The notes beneath the pieces are model-generated. The model made no database searches and was not told where the DNA came from. It saw nothing but the letters and a program-made list of their open reading frames with translations. A stretch of DNA of 64,000 nt from Puccinia triticina (Eukaryota; Basidiomycota; Pucciniomycetes; Pucciniales; Pucciniaceae): the NCBI RefSeq assembly GCF_026914185.1, contig NC_070563.1, positions 5,229,001-5,293,000 of the forward strand, given 5' to 3'. Numbering within the stretch: position 1 is the first letter of the stretch; each line of letters opens with the position of its first letter. The position numbers were made by a program, and so were the translations under genes. Shown piece after piece: positions 10,205-19,811 of the stretch.

Positions 10205-10895
10205 TCGACCACACTGCGCGACAAGTATTGCAGTGACACTTGGCCGGCTGTCCATCAGCCGGCCACCGGGGTATGTACACACAACGCACCTCTCAATGGC
10301 CGGCACAACAACCGGTCACCAAGAGGAGTACGCACTCCTCTCAATGGCTGGCCCAAGGACGGGCTATCAGGAGGAGTCCTTGTGCCGGCCTTTGAGAGTT
10401 GTCCACACTCCTCTCGATGACCAGCATAACAACTGGTCATTGGGAGGAGGAGTCCACACTCCTCTTGATGACCAGCACAAGGACCAGTCACCGGGAGGAG
10501 GAATACATACTCCTCTCAATGCCAACACAGGCCGGCATTGAGAGGAGTACATGCACCTTGATGCCCGGTCTGTGCCGTCCATCGAGGGAAGTGTGTATGT
10601 ACTCCTCCCAATGACCGGGCCTTGGGCCAGCCATTGAGAGGAGTGCGTACTCCTCTCGGTTACCGGTCATTATGCCGGCCATTGAAAGGTTTCTGTACTC
10701 CTCTTGACGCCAGTGTGTGCTGGCATGAAGAGGAGTGTGGACTCCTCCCGATGACCGGTCCATGAGCTGGTCACCAAGAGGAGTGAGATGAGTGTGTAAT
10801 CCTCTCGATGGCCGGCACAAGGACTGGTCATTGAGAGGTTGTTATGCATGTACTGCGGTGGCCGGCTGTCCAAAGACAAATCAGCCGGCCAGATG
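10205..10895. repeat. Array of palindromic units (array a)
   Basis: Units of about 35-55 bp alternate GGTCA(C/T)(C/T)GGGAGGAG with CTCCTCTCGATGACCGG-type half-sites, so each unit can form a hairpin around an ACTCCTC/GAGGAGT core. The array is flanked by TGGCCGGCTGTCCA blocks at about 10240 and 10860. Apparent ORFs are products of the repeat and not genes. Confidence 0.8.
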
Positions 10896-10987
10896 TTGCT
10901 ACATTCTGATATGCAGCGTCATGATGTTGCTGCGGCCTGCAGCAACAGAAAGATGCCCACAGTGTAATGGAGTTTTTAACAATTGGG

Positions 10988-11108
10988 TTACACAGCAGGC
11001 AATTGGATTTCGCACGCAGCCCGCAACAACACCCAAGTAAAGGGGATCCCCTTGGCTTGGGTGTTGCTGCGGGCTGCGTGCAACATCCAATTGCCCACTG
11101 TGTTATAA
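10988..11108. repeat. Inverted repeat with about 50-bp arms
   Basis: Left arm 10988-11037 and right arm 11056-11108 are near-perfect complements (core CGCACGCAGCCCGCAACAAC). The spacer itself is palindromic (AAGGGGATCCCCTT). It may be a small MITE or the end of the element containing array a. Confidence 0.75.
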
Positions 11109-11171
11109 GACTTGTACTTTACAGTTGTAGACACATGGAATTAGTGTCTCAGTGTCTGACATGACCCTTGC

Positions 11172-11443
11172 TTGAAGAATCCGGGATGGAAACCCAAGAA
11201 GTCTACAGTTCTCTGCAATCGGCTCCACCTGGCAGACAACTCTTTGCTGTCCATCTTGGCAGCTCTGGACAAGTCTGAGTATTTTCTGGTTGAAATTGGC
11301 GCCACCAACCATGTAACGTCACGTTGTGATCTATTTGTCAACTTTTGGCCTACTAATTTCCGTCTCCGCGTGGCTTCCAAGGAATGCCTTTCTGTAGGCG
11401 GGGTTGGCAATATTGTTATCAAGACGGCTCAAGGCAGTCTTCA
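11172..11443 (+). pseudogene. Copia protease fragment
   Basis: The frame encodes a piece resembling the Gag/protease junction of copia elements. GATNHVTSRCDLF matches the segment after the catalytic Asp, but the usual DSG is replaced by EIG. It stops abruptly at LTR F (11444), which was therefore inserted into an older copia copy. Confidence 0.6.
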
Positions 11444-11783
11444 TGTAAGGACTCCAGTTGGGATTCCTTCACTGTCTGTTGAGTGGGGCACAGAGGGGGA
11501 ACCTCAAGACAAGATTCTAGTTCACGGGGCTGTATATTGCAGATGGAGGGGACAATCTAGCCAGGAGAGATGGATGAAAACAGATCTCTGGGTGAATACA
11601 AAGAAGACCAGGAAGGAGGAAAGGAGGAGAGAATAAGAAGGGGTCTACTTACCTAGCCAGGAGAGATGGATGAAAACAGATCTCTGCCGGCTAGGACGTG
11701 GAAAGGAGGCGCAGGCTCTATGTACATTTACAACATCTCTGTATCTTAGTTTGTGAAATCCTGTAGGAGGCAGGTTCTTCACA
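11444..11783 (-). repeat. 3' LTR of element F
   Basis: On the minus strand it starts TGTGAAGAACC and ends CCTTACA. Related LTRs occur at 23012-23156 (5' part only) and 62465-62772. Shared features are a doubled block (GGAGAGATGGATGAAAACAG, or its relative in the third copy) and the adjacent PPT GTCTCCCCTCCTATAAA on the plus strand. Confidence 0.7.
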
Positions 11784-11853
11784 GTCTCCCCTCCTATAAA
11801 AAAACAGGAGGACAGTAGAGGGGAAGGACCATGTGAAAAATTGCCTGTGTAAA

Positions 11854-11954
11854 TGTTGTGATTGGTAAAATCCTTGATTGTATTGCTCCTCCCCAACCTC
11901 CTCTTGACTTCCGTGTACTCCAAATGTGGAGTTTGTCCACCCCACACTTCAACA
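11854..11954 (-). repeat. 3' LTR of copia E (101 bp) with PPT
   Basis: TGTTG...CAACA ends. The PPT reads GGAGTTTGAGGGGGG on the minus strand, immediately upstream (11955-11970). Confidence 0.85.
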
Positions 11955-12151
11955 CCCCCCCTCAAACTCCACACCACTACAACATGATAATCATAGAAAG
12001 TAGACAAGAGATAAACAAGCTAGATGATGTGAAGGAAATGAGGAAAATCTAAGGAAAATTAAAGAAAATTGAGAAGGAAGAACTGAGTTGGGATTTGCGA
12101 GAAGATAAGATAATGGAATACAATAAAATAGATTGAGTTAGATATAACAGT

Positions 12152-12876
12152 CTAAGGAAACAATTTTTTCATAGAGATTGAGTGAAGATTGGCGCCCAAA
12201 GGTTTAGTGAAGGAATCTGCAATGTTTTCCAACGTTGAAACCCAGTCAAGTTTGATCTTGAGTTCCCTAACCGCTTTGTTGACAAAGAAAAAATTACGCT
12301 CCAAACTCTTCATTCTTCCTTTTGAGGAATTTTTGTCAGATATCAGGACTGCGGCGCATTTATCACATATCAGTATGATTTCAGGATTGGTGTTGAGTGA
12401 TTTTACTATAGGAAGCAAGAAAATCAGGAAGTCAACGGCTGATCCAATTGATATGAATTCCGCAGCACAAGTCAATGTTGCCACAACCTTCTGTCACCGA
12501 GAACCCTACGCAATGGGACTCCCCATAAATTTGATGATGAATCCGGATGTGGAGCGCTGAAATTTGCCTCTCCAATTGGCATCAGACCAAGTGATCATCT
12601 TGTTGTCAGTATGTTCCAGTTTGAAGTGTTTCCCTTGCGTTGTTGCCAGATACTGGACCAGATGCCTGAGTGCGTTCCAATGTGAGACATCCAGGTTAGA
12701 GCTCAATCTAGCTAAGAAGTTCACCGCAAAACTTAAATCCGGCCTTGATCCAAGCACGATGTAGTTGAGTGAACCGATGAGAGACTGATACAGTGTTGCG
12801 TTAACAGGTTTGTTGGATGAAGTGGAGAGCTTATCCCCAGCGAGTGGAGTATATGTTGGAATGATCTTTGACTGAA
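12152..12876 (-). pseudogene. RT C-terminus and RNase H of copia E
   Basis: Frame 12901-12506 contains QSLIGSLNYIVLGSRPDLSF, HWNALRHLVQYLATTQGKHF and WSDANWRGKFQRSTSGFI, the copia connection and RNase H start. Frame 12484-12152 continues with LICDKCAAVLISDKN, the VREL block and ENIADSFTKPL, the Pol C-terminus. There is a frameshift near 12500. The expected catalytic Asp of the SDANW motif is present. Confidence 0.85.
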
Positions 12877-12924
12877 CCCACCAGGGGGGAATGTGTGGCA
12901 CTTTCTAGAGAGTGCCAGACCGTA

Positions 12925-14179
12925 ATTTTATCCTTCAAATGGTCTGATGTGAGTTCAATTTCAACTGTAACCCTTTGATCAACTTTCTTCTCAATCCAAG
13001 CGTAACTTTAGATGAAGTTGTTTCCAACTAACCTCCCTCAACGCCAACACATGAAAATTTCTCTTGTGAAATTGTTTTTCTGGTCAATCTGGATCACATT
13101 CTGGATTTTAACTTCAATGCACAAGATGTGGTGCCAAGCATTTGACTATACTTATTCTAAAAATATCCTTGACTAAGTGACACGGAATATTTTGGAGAGC
13201 TGATTTCTTTCATTCAAAACACATGTAAAATGAGATTGTGAAAAAAAATTGTAAAATGTAGCAACTCCAAATTCTCAACCAAGTGGTAGATGAATCCTTC
13301 CGGCATGTTTCTGTCATGCCTATTCCTGTAACAAATTGGGAGGTAAGTGATTTTAAAACCAAATGTTTATTCTTTGAGTATCAAACAGTGCCAAAGCTGG
13401 GAAAAGCTGTGTAACTTTAACTTTCCACATTGCAATGCCATGAAATGTGAACAATAACAGGGGCTGTTTTCCCTACCATGTTTAACAAAGGATGGAATAC
13501 TCATGAAAGGTAAAGTTTGAAGTGTCATCAGCTGTTATTTTTTTTGTACTACACCTGGCATATGAGAATACACATTGCAAAATTTTCATAGTTTTACCGC
13601 CACCTGACTACAAAATGTGGCTAGTTGTGAAACTAATCAAGTTTCTCAAGAGAAGGTGGGCAGATTGGTGGATATCAACAGGTTCATCAATATTTCAGGG
13701 ATCCTGGAAGTTGAACCAGCAGGCAAAGAATTTCAGAAACTGGTCTGAGAAATCCAAGGTGAACAGTGAATTCTGAAATACCCATGCATATCCCAGCATT
13801 GGTAAAACCTTTTCTCTTGTAGATTGAGTATCTTCACATATTTTCCCTGGAATTTTCCGCCAATTTGTTCCTACAGGTAGCATGCTTTAATCACAGGTAC
13901 CATCATGTTGATGGGCATTGTGCAATAACATGGTGTTGATTGCTATTATGACATGGTACGTAGTTGCCAAGTTCTTAGATAACACTGATGCACTTTGTAG
14001 TAGTACTTGCTTTAACCAGATCAATCAACATGATTCACATTGGAGGAGGATCATTTGCACCCATGTATATGTGGTGAAAAGCACAAAAAAAAATTAGGGA
14101 GTTTCAAGGTGGGCATAAGTCAACAGCAGCTGCGGAGAGACAACAGAGATCAGCCCTGCATCCCCGTGTGCCCCCGGGG
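12925..14179. other. Non-coding interior of the TIR element
   Basis: AT-rich sequence with no coding similarity. An open frame of 84 codons at 13522-13776 has no recognisable motif and is not called a gene. Confidence 0.5.
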
Positions 14180-15235
14180 AGTGTTGATTTTTTTCTGCAA
14201 TGTCCACCGTCATGTTCGGCCGAACATCAGGGAGGACATTTGCAAGGTGCCAATGTACCCAGACTTGCCAAGCCCTGCTTGCTATCATCGAGCTGGGAAA
14301 GCCCCCACCCTCAACAGTAAAACACATAATGGTCATTGAGCCTGGCTTTCCCAGCCCCAATGACCAGTATGTGCTGCCTACAGAGCTCGGAAAACCCAAG
14401 ATCAATGACCAGTATGTTCTGGTCATTGATCTAGGCCTCCTCAAACTTGATGGCCAGCACAAACTGGTCATTGAGTGGGGAGAGGCCGCGCTTGATGGCT
14501 ATAATGCCCCATTCATCAATCTGCGGCGTCTCCAAACTCAAAGACAATGGCCAGCACCTGGTCATCAAGCCAGGGAAGCCTTAGCCCGATGACCAGCACA
14601 TTCTGGTCATCAAGCCAACCTTTCCGAGCATGGTAGGCATATATACTAGCCACCTAGCTCGGAAAAGCGCAGCTGGATAGACGGTATGTACTGCTCGTTG
14701 AGCCGGGACTCTCCCGGCGCGATTTACAGCACGTACCTCTCCGTCAAACATGGAAAGGTATGGCACAATGACTCCCATGTAGTGCTGGTCATTGAGGCGG
14801 GTTATTACCAGCCCAGTGACCTCTCATCAATTGGAGGGTGTCTCTGCTCAATGGCTGGTAGACACCAATCACCTAGTGGAGAACCCCTCCACTCAATGTC
14901 CAGTACACACCAGTCATTGAGTGGAGAATCCCTCCACTCAATGGCATTCACCACCGGTCATCAAGTGCAGGATGTCTTCACTTGATATGTAGCTGGTAAT
15001 GTGCATATGTTAATTGAGTGGACACACCCTCCACTCAATGGTTGTCCAACAGTCATAAATTGGAGGGTATCTCCACTCAATGGCTGTACACCCCAATCAT
15101 TGAGCGGAGGGTGTCTCACCGTGATGGCTGATACACACCAGTAAGTGTAGAATCCAAGAGTTTACCAAGCATCAAGTGGAGGTACCCTCCACTGAATTGC
15201 CAGTGTGTACACCATGGAGTGGATCTATGATCAGC
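14180..15235. repeat. Array of palindromic units (array b)
   Basis: Repeated (T)GGTCATTGAGTGGAG and CTCCACTCAATGGC half-sites, spaced about 40-60 bp, form serial hairpins. The left part has a GC-richer variant (GGTCATTGAGCCTGGCTTTC and similar). The plan matches arrays a, c and d. Confidence 0.78.
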
Positions 15236-15370
15236 CTTAATTGAACATGAGTTCAAAATATTTGAAGCCTGCATCACACATGCTCACACAGTTGAAATCA
15301 ATCAGCTTTCCCAAAAAAACATACGGCTTGGCACTCTCTAGAGAGTGCCACACATTCCCCCCTGGTGACC

Positions 15371-16074
15371 TTGGATTGGAATTTCTTGATTGTTTGGTCA
15401 ATCAATAGCAGTTGACTCAGGAAGATCATATTATTCTCATATTCCATCTTAATCCCAAAGAGCTTCTCTGGACAATTGTCCCATTTGACTTGGAGATTGT
15501 CTTCCAGGTGTTGTTTGAGAAGTTGCAGAGCATCATTGTCTTTGCTGAATACCATTCCATCATCAATGTGAACCGAAATGATGATCACGGAATCCCCTTT
15601 CTTATACCTGTAAAAACACTCCTCAAACTTGTTGCAATCAAAATCCCACGCCTGTAGAAGCCCTTTGAAATGCTTCCACCAGCATCAACTAGTCTGGAGC
15701 GTCCCATACAGCGCTTTTTTCAGTTTTAGGACCTTTCCTTTGAGATGAGGGAAAAGTTTGACCGGAGGATCCACATAGATGGTCTTGTCGATTGGGCTAT
15801 GTACAAAGGCTCCGGTTATGTCAAAAGAGTTGATCTTTTATTTGTTGATTATTGCCAAGATGAGCAGGAGTCGCAATGTGGTCAGGGAGGCTGTGGGTGC
15901 AAAGGTCGATTTCACGTCTTGACCGATCCGTTGTTTGAAACCCCTGACAACAAATTGTGCCTTGAGTTTCTCAACTCCCCCGTCAGAACGCCGCTTGATG
16001 TCAAAAATGAATTTGGTGCCAATAGAGTGTTTCTTCTCTTTCTCTTTGATGTCAAAAGTGTCGATTTGGACCAA
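15371..16074 (-). pseudogene. Reverse transcriptase of copia E
   Basis: Frame 16074-15838 holds the RT entry (KLKAQFVVRGFKQRIGQDV, TFAPTASLTTLRLLLILA). Frame 15588-15371 holds the catalytic box VHIDDGMVFSKD with both Asp residues, then NCPEKLFGIKMEY. Frameshifts separate the pieces, and the TIR element ends the domain at 15370. Confidence 0.85.
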
Positions 16075-16101
16075 TTGATCTCACTCAGTCATGCACACTG
16101 C

Positions 16102-16910
16102 TCACCACAAGTCTCTCTTAGGACATACCAGGGTGTTCTTTAGACTCATGGGTATGTCGGCATCAGAAATGGCTTGAATCCTGTCTAGTTGCGCATCTTG
16201 AGCGTCACAAACTTCTTTGGTTGGTTCTTGCCCAAGGTGTAGGGCTCTCCAGGCAGATAATGTATCAGAAGATGTTCTTGGAGCAGGGATTATCAATTTC
16301 TCTTGAAAGTCTAAGACCTCAGCACACTATGATTTCATGACCTTCCAAATCACTGGATTCCAGAAAAACCACCCGCGTTCGTCGTCTTGATAGCCGACAA
16401 GGTAACCGATCCAACCTCGTGTGTTTAGTTTGCGTCTACGTTCCTTAGGAATATGAACGCATGCCTTGGTGCCAAAAGGGTAAAAAGACAACGCCAATGG
16501 TTCTTGGTCCGACCACATTTCAAGTGGACTGGATTTGCATCTTGCATGCGAGATCCAATTGATCAGATAACAAGCGCACTTGTATGCGTATGACCAGAGC
16601 AAATCCGGTAAAGCTGAGTGTTTGAGTGTCCTCCAAGCTACATTGCCAAGAGTTTGGTTCAACCTCCGCCTTGCCATTCTGTTCAGGAGTGTAAGGGGAA
16701 ATAATAAGTAGATGTGCCAACAGAAGACAGGTAAGATTCAAGGGTTTTGGAGGTGTATTCTCCGCCATTGTCACATTGGATGTATTTAGGTGCCAACTTA
16801 AAGGTGGGAATGATATGTTTGATTAAAGCAATGATGATATTTGGGACCTCAGATCGATTTTTCATGGGAAATACAAAGGAATAAGTTGTGGCATGGTCTC
16901 GGACTGTCAA
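16102..16910 (-). pseudogene. Integrase of copia E
   Basis: Overlapping frames carry TVRDHATTYSF with the first strand, IQCDNGGEYTS with the second catalytic Asp, and SPYTPEQNGKAE with the catalytic Glu. These are followed by the GKR-like tail LGNVAWRTLKHS and SFYPFGTKACVHIPKERRRK. The three frames are out of register with one another, so no continuous protein remains. Confidence 0.82.
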
Positions 16911-16976
16911 GAGGAATCTGTGTCCGTTGATGTCTGGATCAAGCGGTCCAAAAACATCTATGACGAGCAGATCAAG

Positions 16977-17570
16977 TCAACTTTTCAGCTGCAACAAGTC
17001 AGGGAGATGATGGCGTCTTTGCTCGCTTTTGCTAACAAAAGGAATCCAAGACTTCAAATCAAAATACGGAACGAAGCGGCAAAGAAATTCTTTGACAATG
17101 TTGTGCGATACATGACCTAACCAACAATGCCAGTCATAAGAGGGTGATGAGATTGGAGTCGTAGAGGATAAAGATTGAGCCAAGAAGAAATTAGATTGGA
17201 AAGAATCCGGGGAAACAGTCCAAGATTGATTTTGATAACAAGCGGTCAATGAAAGGAAGGAAGAGCTCAGCTGCATGTTGTTGTTGGGTAAAAATCCTGG
17301 CCAAAAACCCAAGTCAATGAATTGACCAAGGCTAAGGAGCGTGCCCTTCATTTCCGGGCTGTATAGAACTTGAGGCACCGCTAGGGTACCAGCCCCACTG
17401 GTTATTTTGAGGTGTCCACAGTGCGTTGCCAACATATACCCCAAAGCAGAAACCAAATTCAGTCTGACTGGCGGAGAAAACACGGAAAGATGGGAAAATT
17501 GATGAAAAGAGCCGCTCATGTGATGGGTTGCCCCAGAATCCAAAACCATGCCTGTCCCATCCGCCCCCAC
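16977..17570 (-). pseudogene. Protease and integrase zinc finger of copia E
   Basis: MVLDSGATHHMSG near the N-terminus is the retropepsin active site. About 140 residues later, DWHCWLGHVSHNIVKEF begins the HHCC finger of copia integrase. The Cys pair expected next is lost in a shifted frame. Confidence 0.82.
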
Positions 17571-17576
17571 TGCTGA

Positions 17577-19146
17577 TCAAATCGCTGGATTCTCCTCAAG
17601 TCTAGTGGGGGGGTTGTTTGGAGGTGCGGCTTGACGGGCAAAACCGGAAGTGGGGCGACCAGGTATTGGGGTCTTGGGAAGTTGCAGGCCGACGTCTCTG
17701 CAGAGAGTCGGGCAAGTTGATCTCCAGTGTTGCAAAGCCCCAAAATAGAGGCATGGTCTGCCAGACAGGAGATTTGGATTGCTTGGCCCGGTGTTTCCCT
17801 TTTGAATATTGTTGATTGCTGCTGCAATGTCGTCAATTGTTGGATTTCCCGGAGTGCTGATATTTTGGTTGCAAGGAGGATTATTTCCCAAGCCCAATGG
17901 ACGTGCTTGAGATGTCCGGTGTTGTGATTGGTCCTGATGTGGTTGTTGACTAACCGCCGGCCAAGGTGCTCCCCATTGAGAATTTGGCGTCTGGTTCTGC
18001 CAAATGCAAAACACAGCTGGTGCCGCCAAAGTAGATGAATCAAAAAAAAAACGTCTCACCATAAGCGGAGGTGAGAATAACTTGAATGTCTCTTGCCGAG
18101 ACGTTGGCTTTTGTACCAAGTTGTGCAGAAATGTTTTGAAATAGTTGAGAGCAAGACATGGACGGGGGAGGTGGCACAACGGACTGGAGGATGAGACTCT
18201 CCACGAGGGGAGACAGAGACACTCCAACTTTCTGTAAGTCAGAAAATAGGTTGAATATCTTGTTGAAAAGACCAGGGATTTGCAAAGGATCGGTTGAATG
18301 TCCCGAGACCCGTAACTCCATAAGTCTATCCACAAGCTCGATTTGTTGAAATCAAATGGTTCCTTGAAAGTTAGTCTCAACCGCTGTGTAAGCTTTGGTC
18401 CCTGTTGTGTATCAATCCACAAGCAAATACAGCTCATCGTGGACTGTGATTTGAATGAGAAAAAGAAGACAGGTGTTTTCTTGAGTCGCTAGCTTGGCAA
18501 AGTTTTCAGCTTTGTTGAAAAACTTTGCATGACCAAGCGCAAGAAGGATGACTCGGGTGAGACCCCGCTTCCATTTATTGAAATTCAAACCATTGGCCAA
18601 CAGCAATTCCACGTCCTGTTTGTATATACTTGGCTGATGAACGAACTTTGTTCTTGGCAATATGTTGGTTGTGTTGTTTTGTGACATGGATGGAATGGGT
18701 GATTTGGGGGTAAGAATGAGATCCAATACCGTCAAAAATGATTCTGACGGAGATTGATGAGGTCTTGTACCCCGTGGGATGTTGATCTTTGGTCGTTATC
18801 CCGGTGGTGGAAGTAGTTGTGCAATAGGAAGTTCAAAAGGGTTAATGACTATTTGATTGTTAGGCAAGACTGTAGCCAATACCAATGTGCCTTCTTCAAT
18901 GTGTTGAGTTACTACCTTAGAAAATACGTATGATACCACGGAGATGAAAGGCAAAGGGGGACGATCGTGATTTAGCTGGTCTATCTTCTCTTTGATTGGG
19001 GAAGGTGGTAGGGGTGGTAGCTGCAAAAGTGCTCTATAAGCCTTTGTTTGTTTTGGACGCTTTGCTCTTGTCGGTGGAGGAAGCAGTCCGGTTAATTGAG
19101 GGTTGTTGCGTTGGGTGTTGACCATAAACAAGAGATGCCGAGTCAA
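17577..19146 (-). pseudogene. Gag of copia E in broken frames
   Basis: Frames at 19146-18796, 18735-18412 and 18437-17577 together cover the position of Gag. The first is a Pro-rich N-terminal segment (LLPPPTRAKRPKQTKAYRAL). The second contains a UBN2-like start (LLANGLNFNKWKRGLTRVIL). The third includes CLYFGALQHWRSTCPTLC, a degenerate zinc-knuckle-like block. Stops and frame changes separate them. Confidence 0.65.
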
Positions 19147-19164
19147 AAAAAATTGGCTAGCAAA

Positions 19165-19188
19165 TAGTTAGGCAGCAGACTCTTAATC
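19165..19188 (-). promoter_or_regulatory. Primer-binding site of copia E: complement of a tRNA-Lys(CUU) 5' half
   Basis: The plus strand reads AGGCAGCAGACTCTTAATC up to 19188, abutting the LTR. It matches a tRNA anticodon arm: stem GCAGA, loop CTCTTAA with anticodon CTT, then TC. The primer 3' end would fall after tRNA position 40. No CCA-end complement is present. Confidence 0.7.
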
Positions 19189-19289
19189 TGTTGTGATTGG
19201 TAAAATCCTCAATTGTATTGCTCCTCCCCAACCTCCTCTTGACTCCCGCGTACTCCAAATGTGGAGTTTGTCCACCCCACACTTCAACA
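19189..19289 (-). repeat. 5' LTR of copia E (101 bp)
   Basis: Same length and ends as the LTR at 11854-11954, with only a few differences (for example CTCAATTG against CTTGATTG, and CCCGCG against TCCGTG). Confidence 0.88.
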
Positions 19290-19737
19290 GTAACCACAGT
19301 GAAGCTTCTCCATTGGATTGCCGGATTTGGGGGCAGAAGCGGGTCTGTAAGGAGGGGGTGGGGCCTATCTTGAATCGGGATTTCCAGCTAAATACTTGGC
19401 TGAGAACTGGTGCTTCCAAAGAACTGGCGCTCCATTTGGTTTGGATGTCAGGTGTGCGCTTGTCAGGGAGTCGGTGTTGCCAGTGACAATTAGGGGCACA
19501 AGGCCTTGATGAAGCAAGTAGCGCCATGAGATGATTGACGGCAAGGGGGGAGGAATAGCTGTGTGTGGAGGTGAGCAAGATTGGTGCTGTCTGGCGGGAT
19601 GTGAAGACGGCGAGTAAGGAGGAGTCAGATGATCAAAGGGGTAGGGAGGCAATGTTGACAAGCTTGTTTGAGGAGCAATGTTGTTGTTGAAGTATCTGGT
19701 GCTGATGGGTGTTGAAATTACTCAGGTGAAAAGAATT

Positions 19738-19811
19738 GTGTGTTGTGAGATTTGAACCCACGTCCTTCTACGTTCATGAGAGCTGCTCTTATACCACTGA
19801 GCTAAACACAC
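19738..19811 (-). tRNA. tRNA-like sequence, probably a pseudogene or SINE head
   Basis: On the minus strand the 7-bp acceptor stem GTGTGTT/AACACAC is perfect. The D stem GCTC/GAGC is perfect with an A-box-like TAGCTCAGTGGTA. The T arm GTGGG-TTCAAAT-CTCAC contains the B box. Total length is 74 nt. The anticodon stem pairs poorly and the loop (CATGAAC) lacks U33, so the identity is unclear and a functional tRNA is unlikely. Confidence 0.5.

Larger units (their letters stand above)
12877..15370. mobile_element. Non-autonomous TIR element (about 2.5 kb) inside copia E
   Basis: Inverted termini about 46 bp long (12879-12924 and 15322-15369) start ACCAGGGGGGAATGTGTGGC. They contain the self-complementary 20-mer GGCACTCTCTAGAGAGTGCC, perfect on the right and with one change on the left. 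The flanking copia codons rejoin across it. The target duplication is not clear (a diverged 8-9 bp candidate, TTGACTGAA/TTGGATTGGA). No transposase is recognisable within 12925-15321, so the superfamily is not assigned. Confidence 0.7.
11854..19289 (-). mobile_element. Copia retrotransposon E with 101-bp LTRs, split by a TIR element
   Basis: The LTRs are 11854-11954 and 19189-19289, both 101 bp, TGTTG...CAACA. Flanks GTAAA (11849-11853) and GTAAC (19290-19294) are a probable 5-bp target duplication with one difference. The minus-strand order is Gag, protease, integrase, RT, RNase H, which is the copia order. A TIR element (about 12877-15370) sits at the RT/RNase H junction. Numerous frameshifts make all frames dead. 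Confidence 0.85.

Noticed and set aside
10233..10820. ORFs on both strands rich in Gly, Thr and His
   Set aside because: They are products of palindromic array a, open in several frames on both strands because the units contain few stops.
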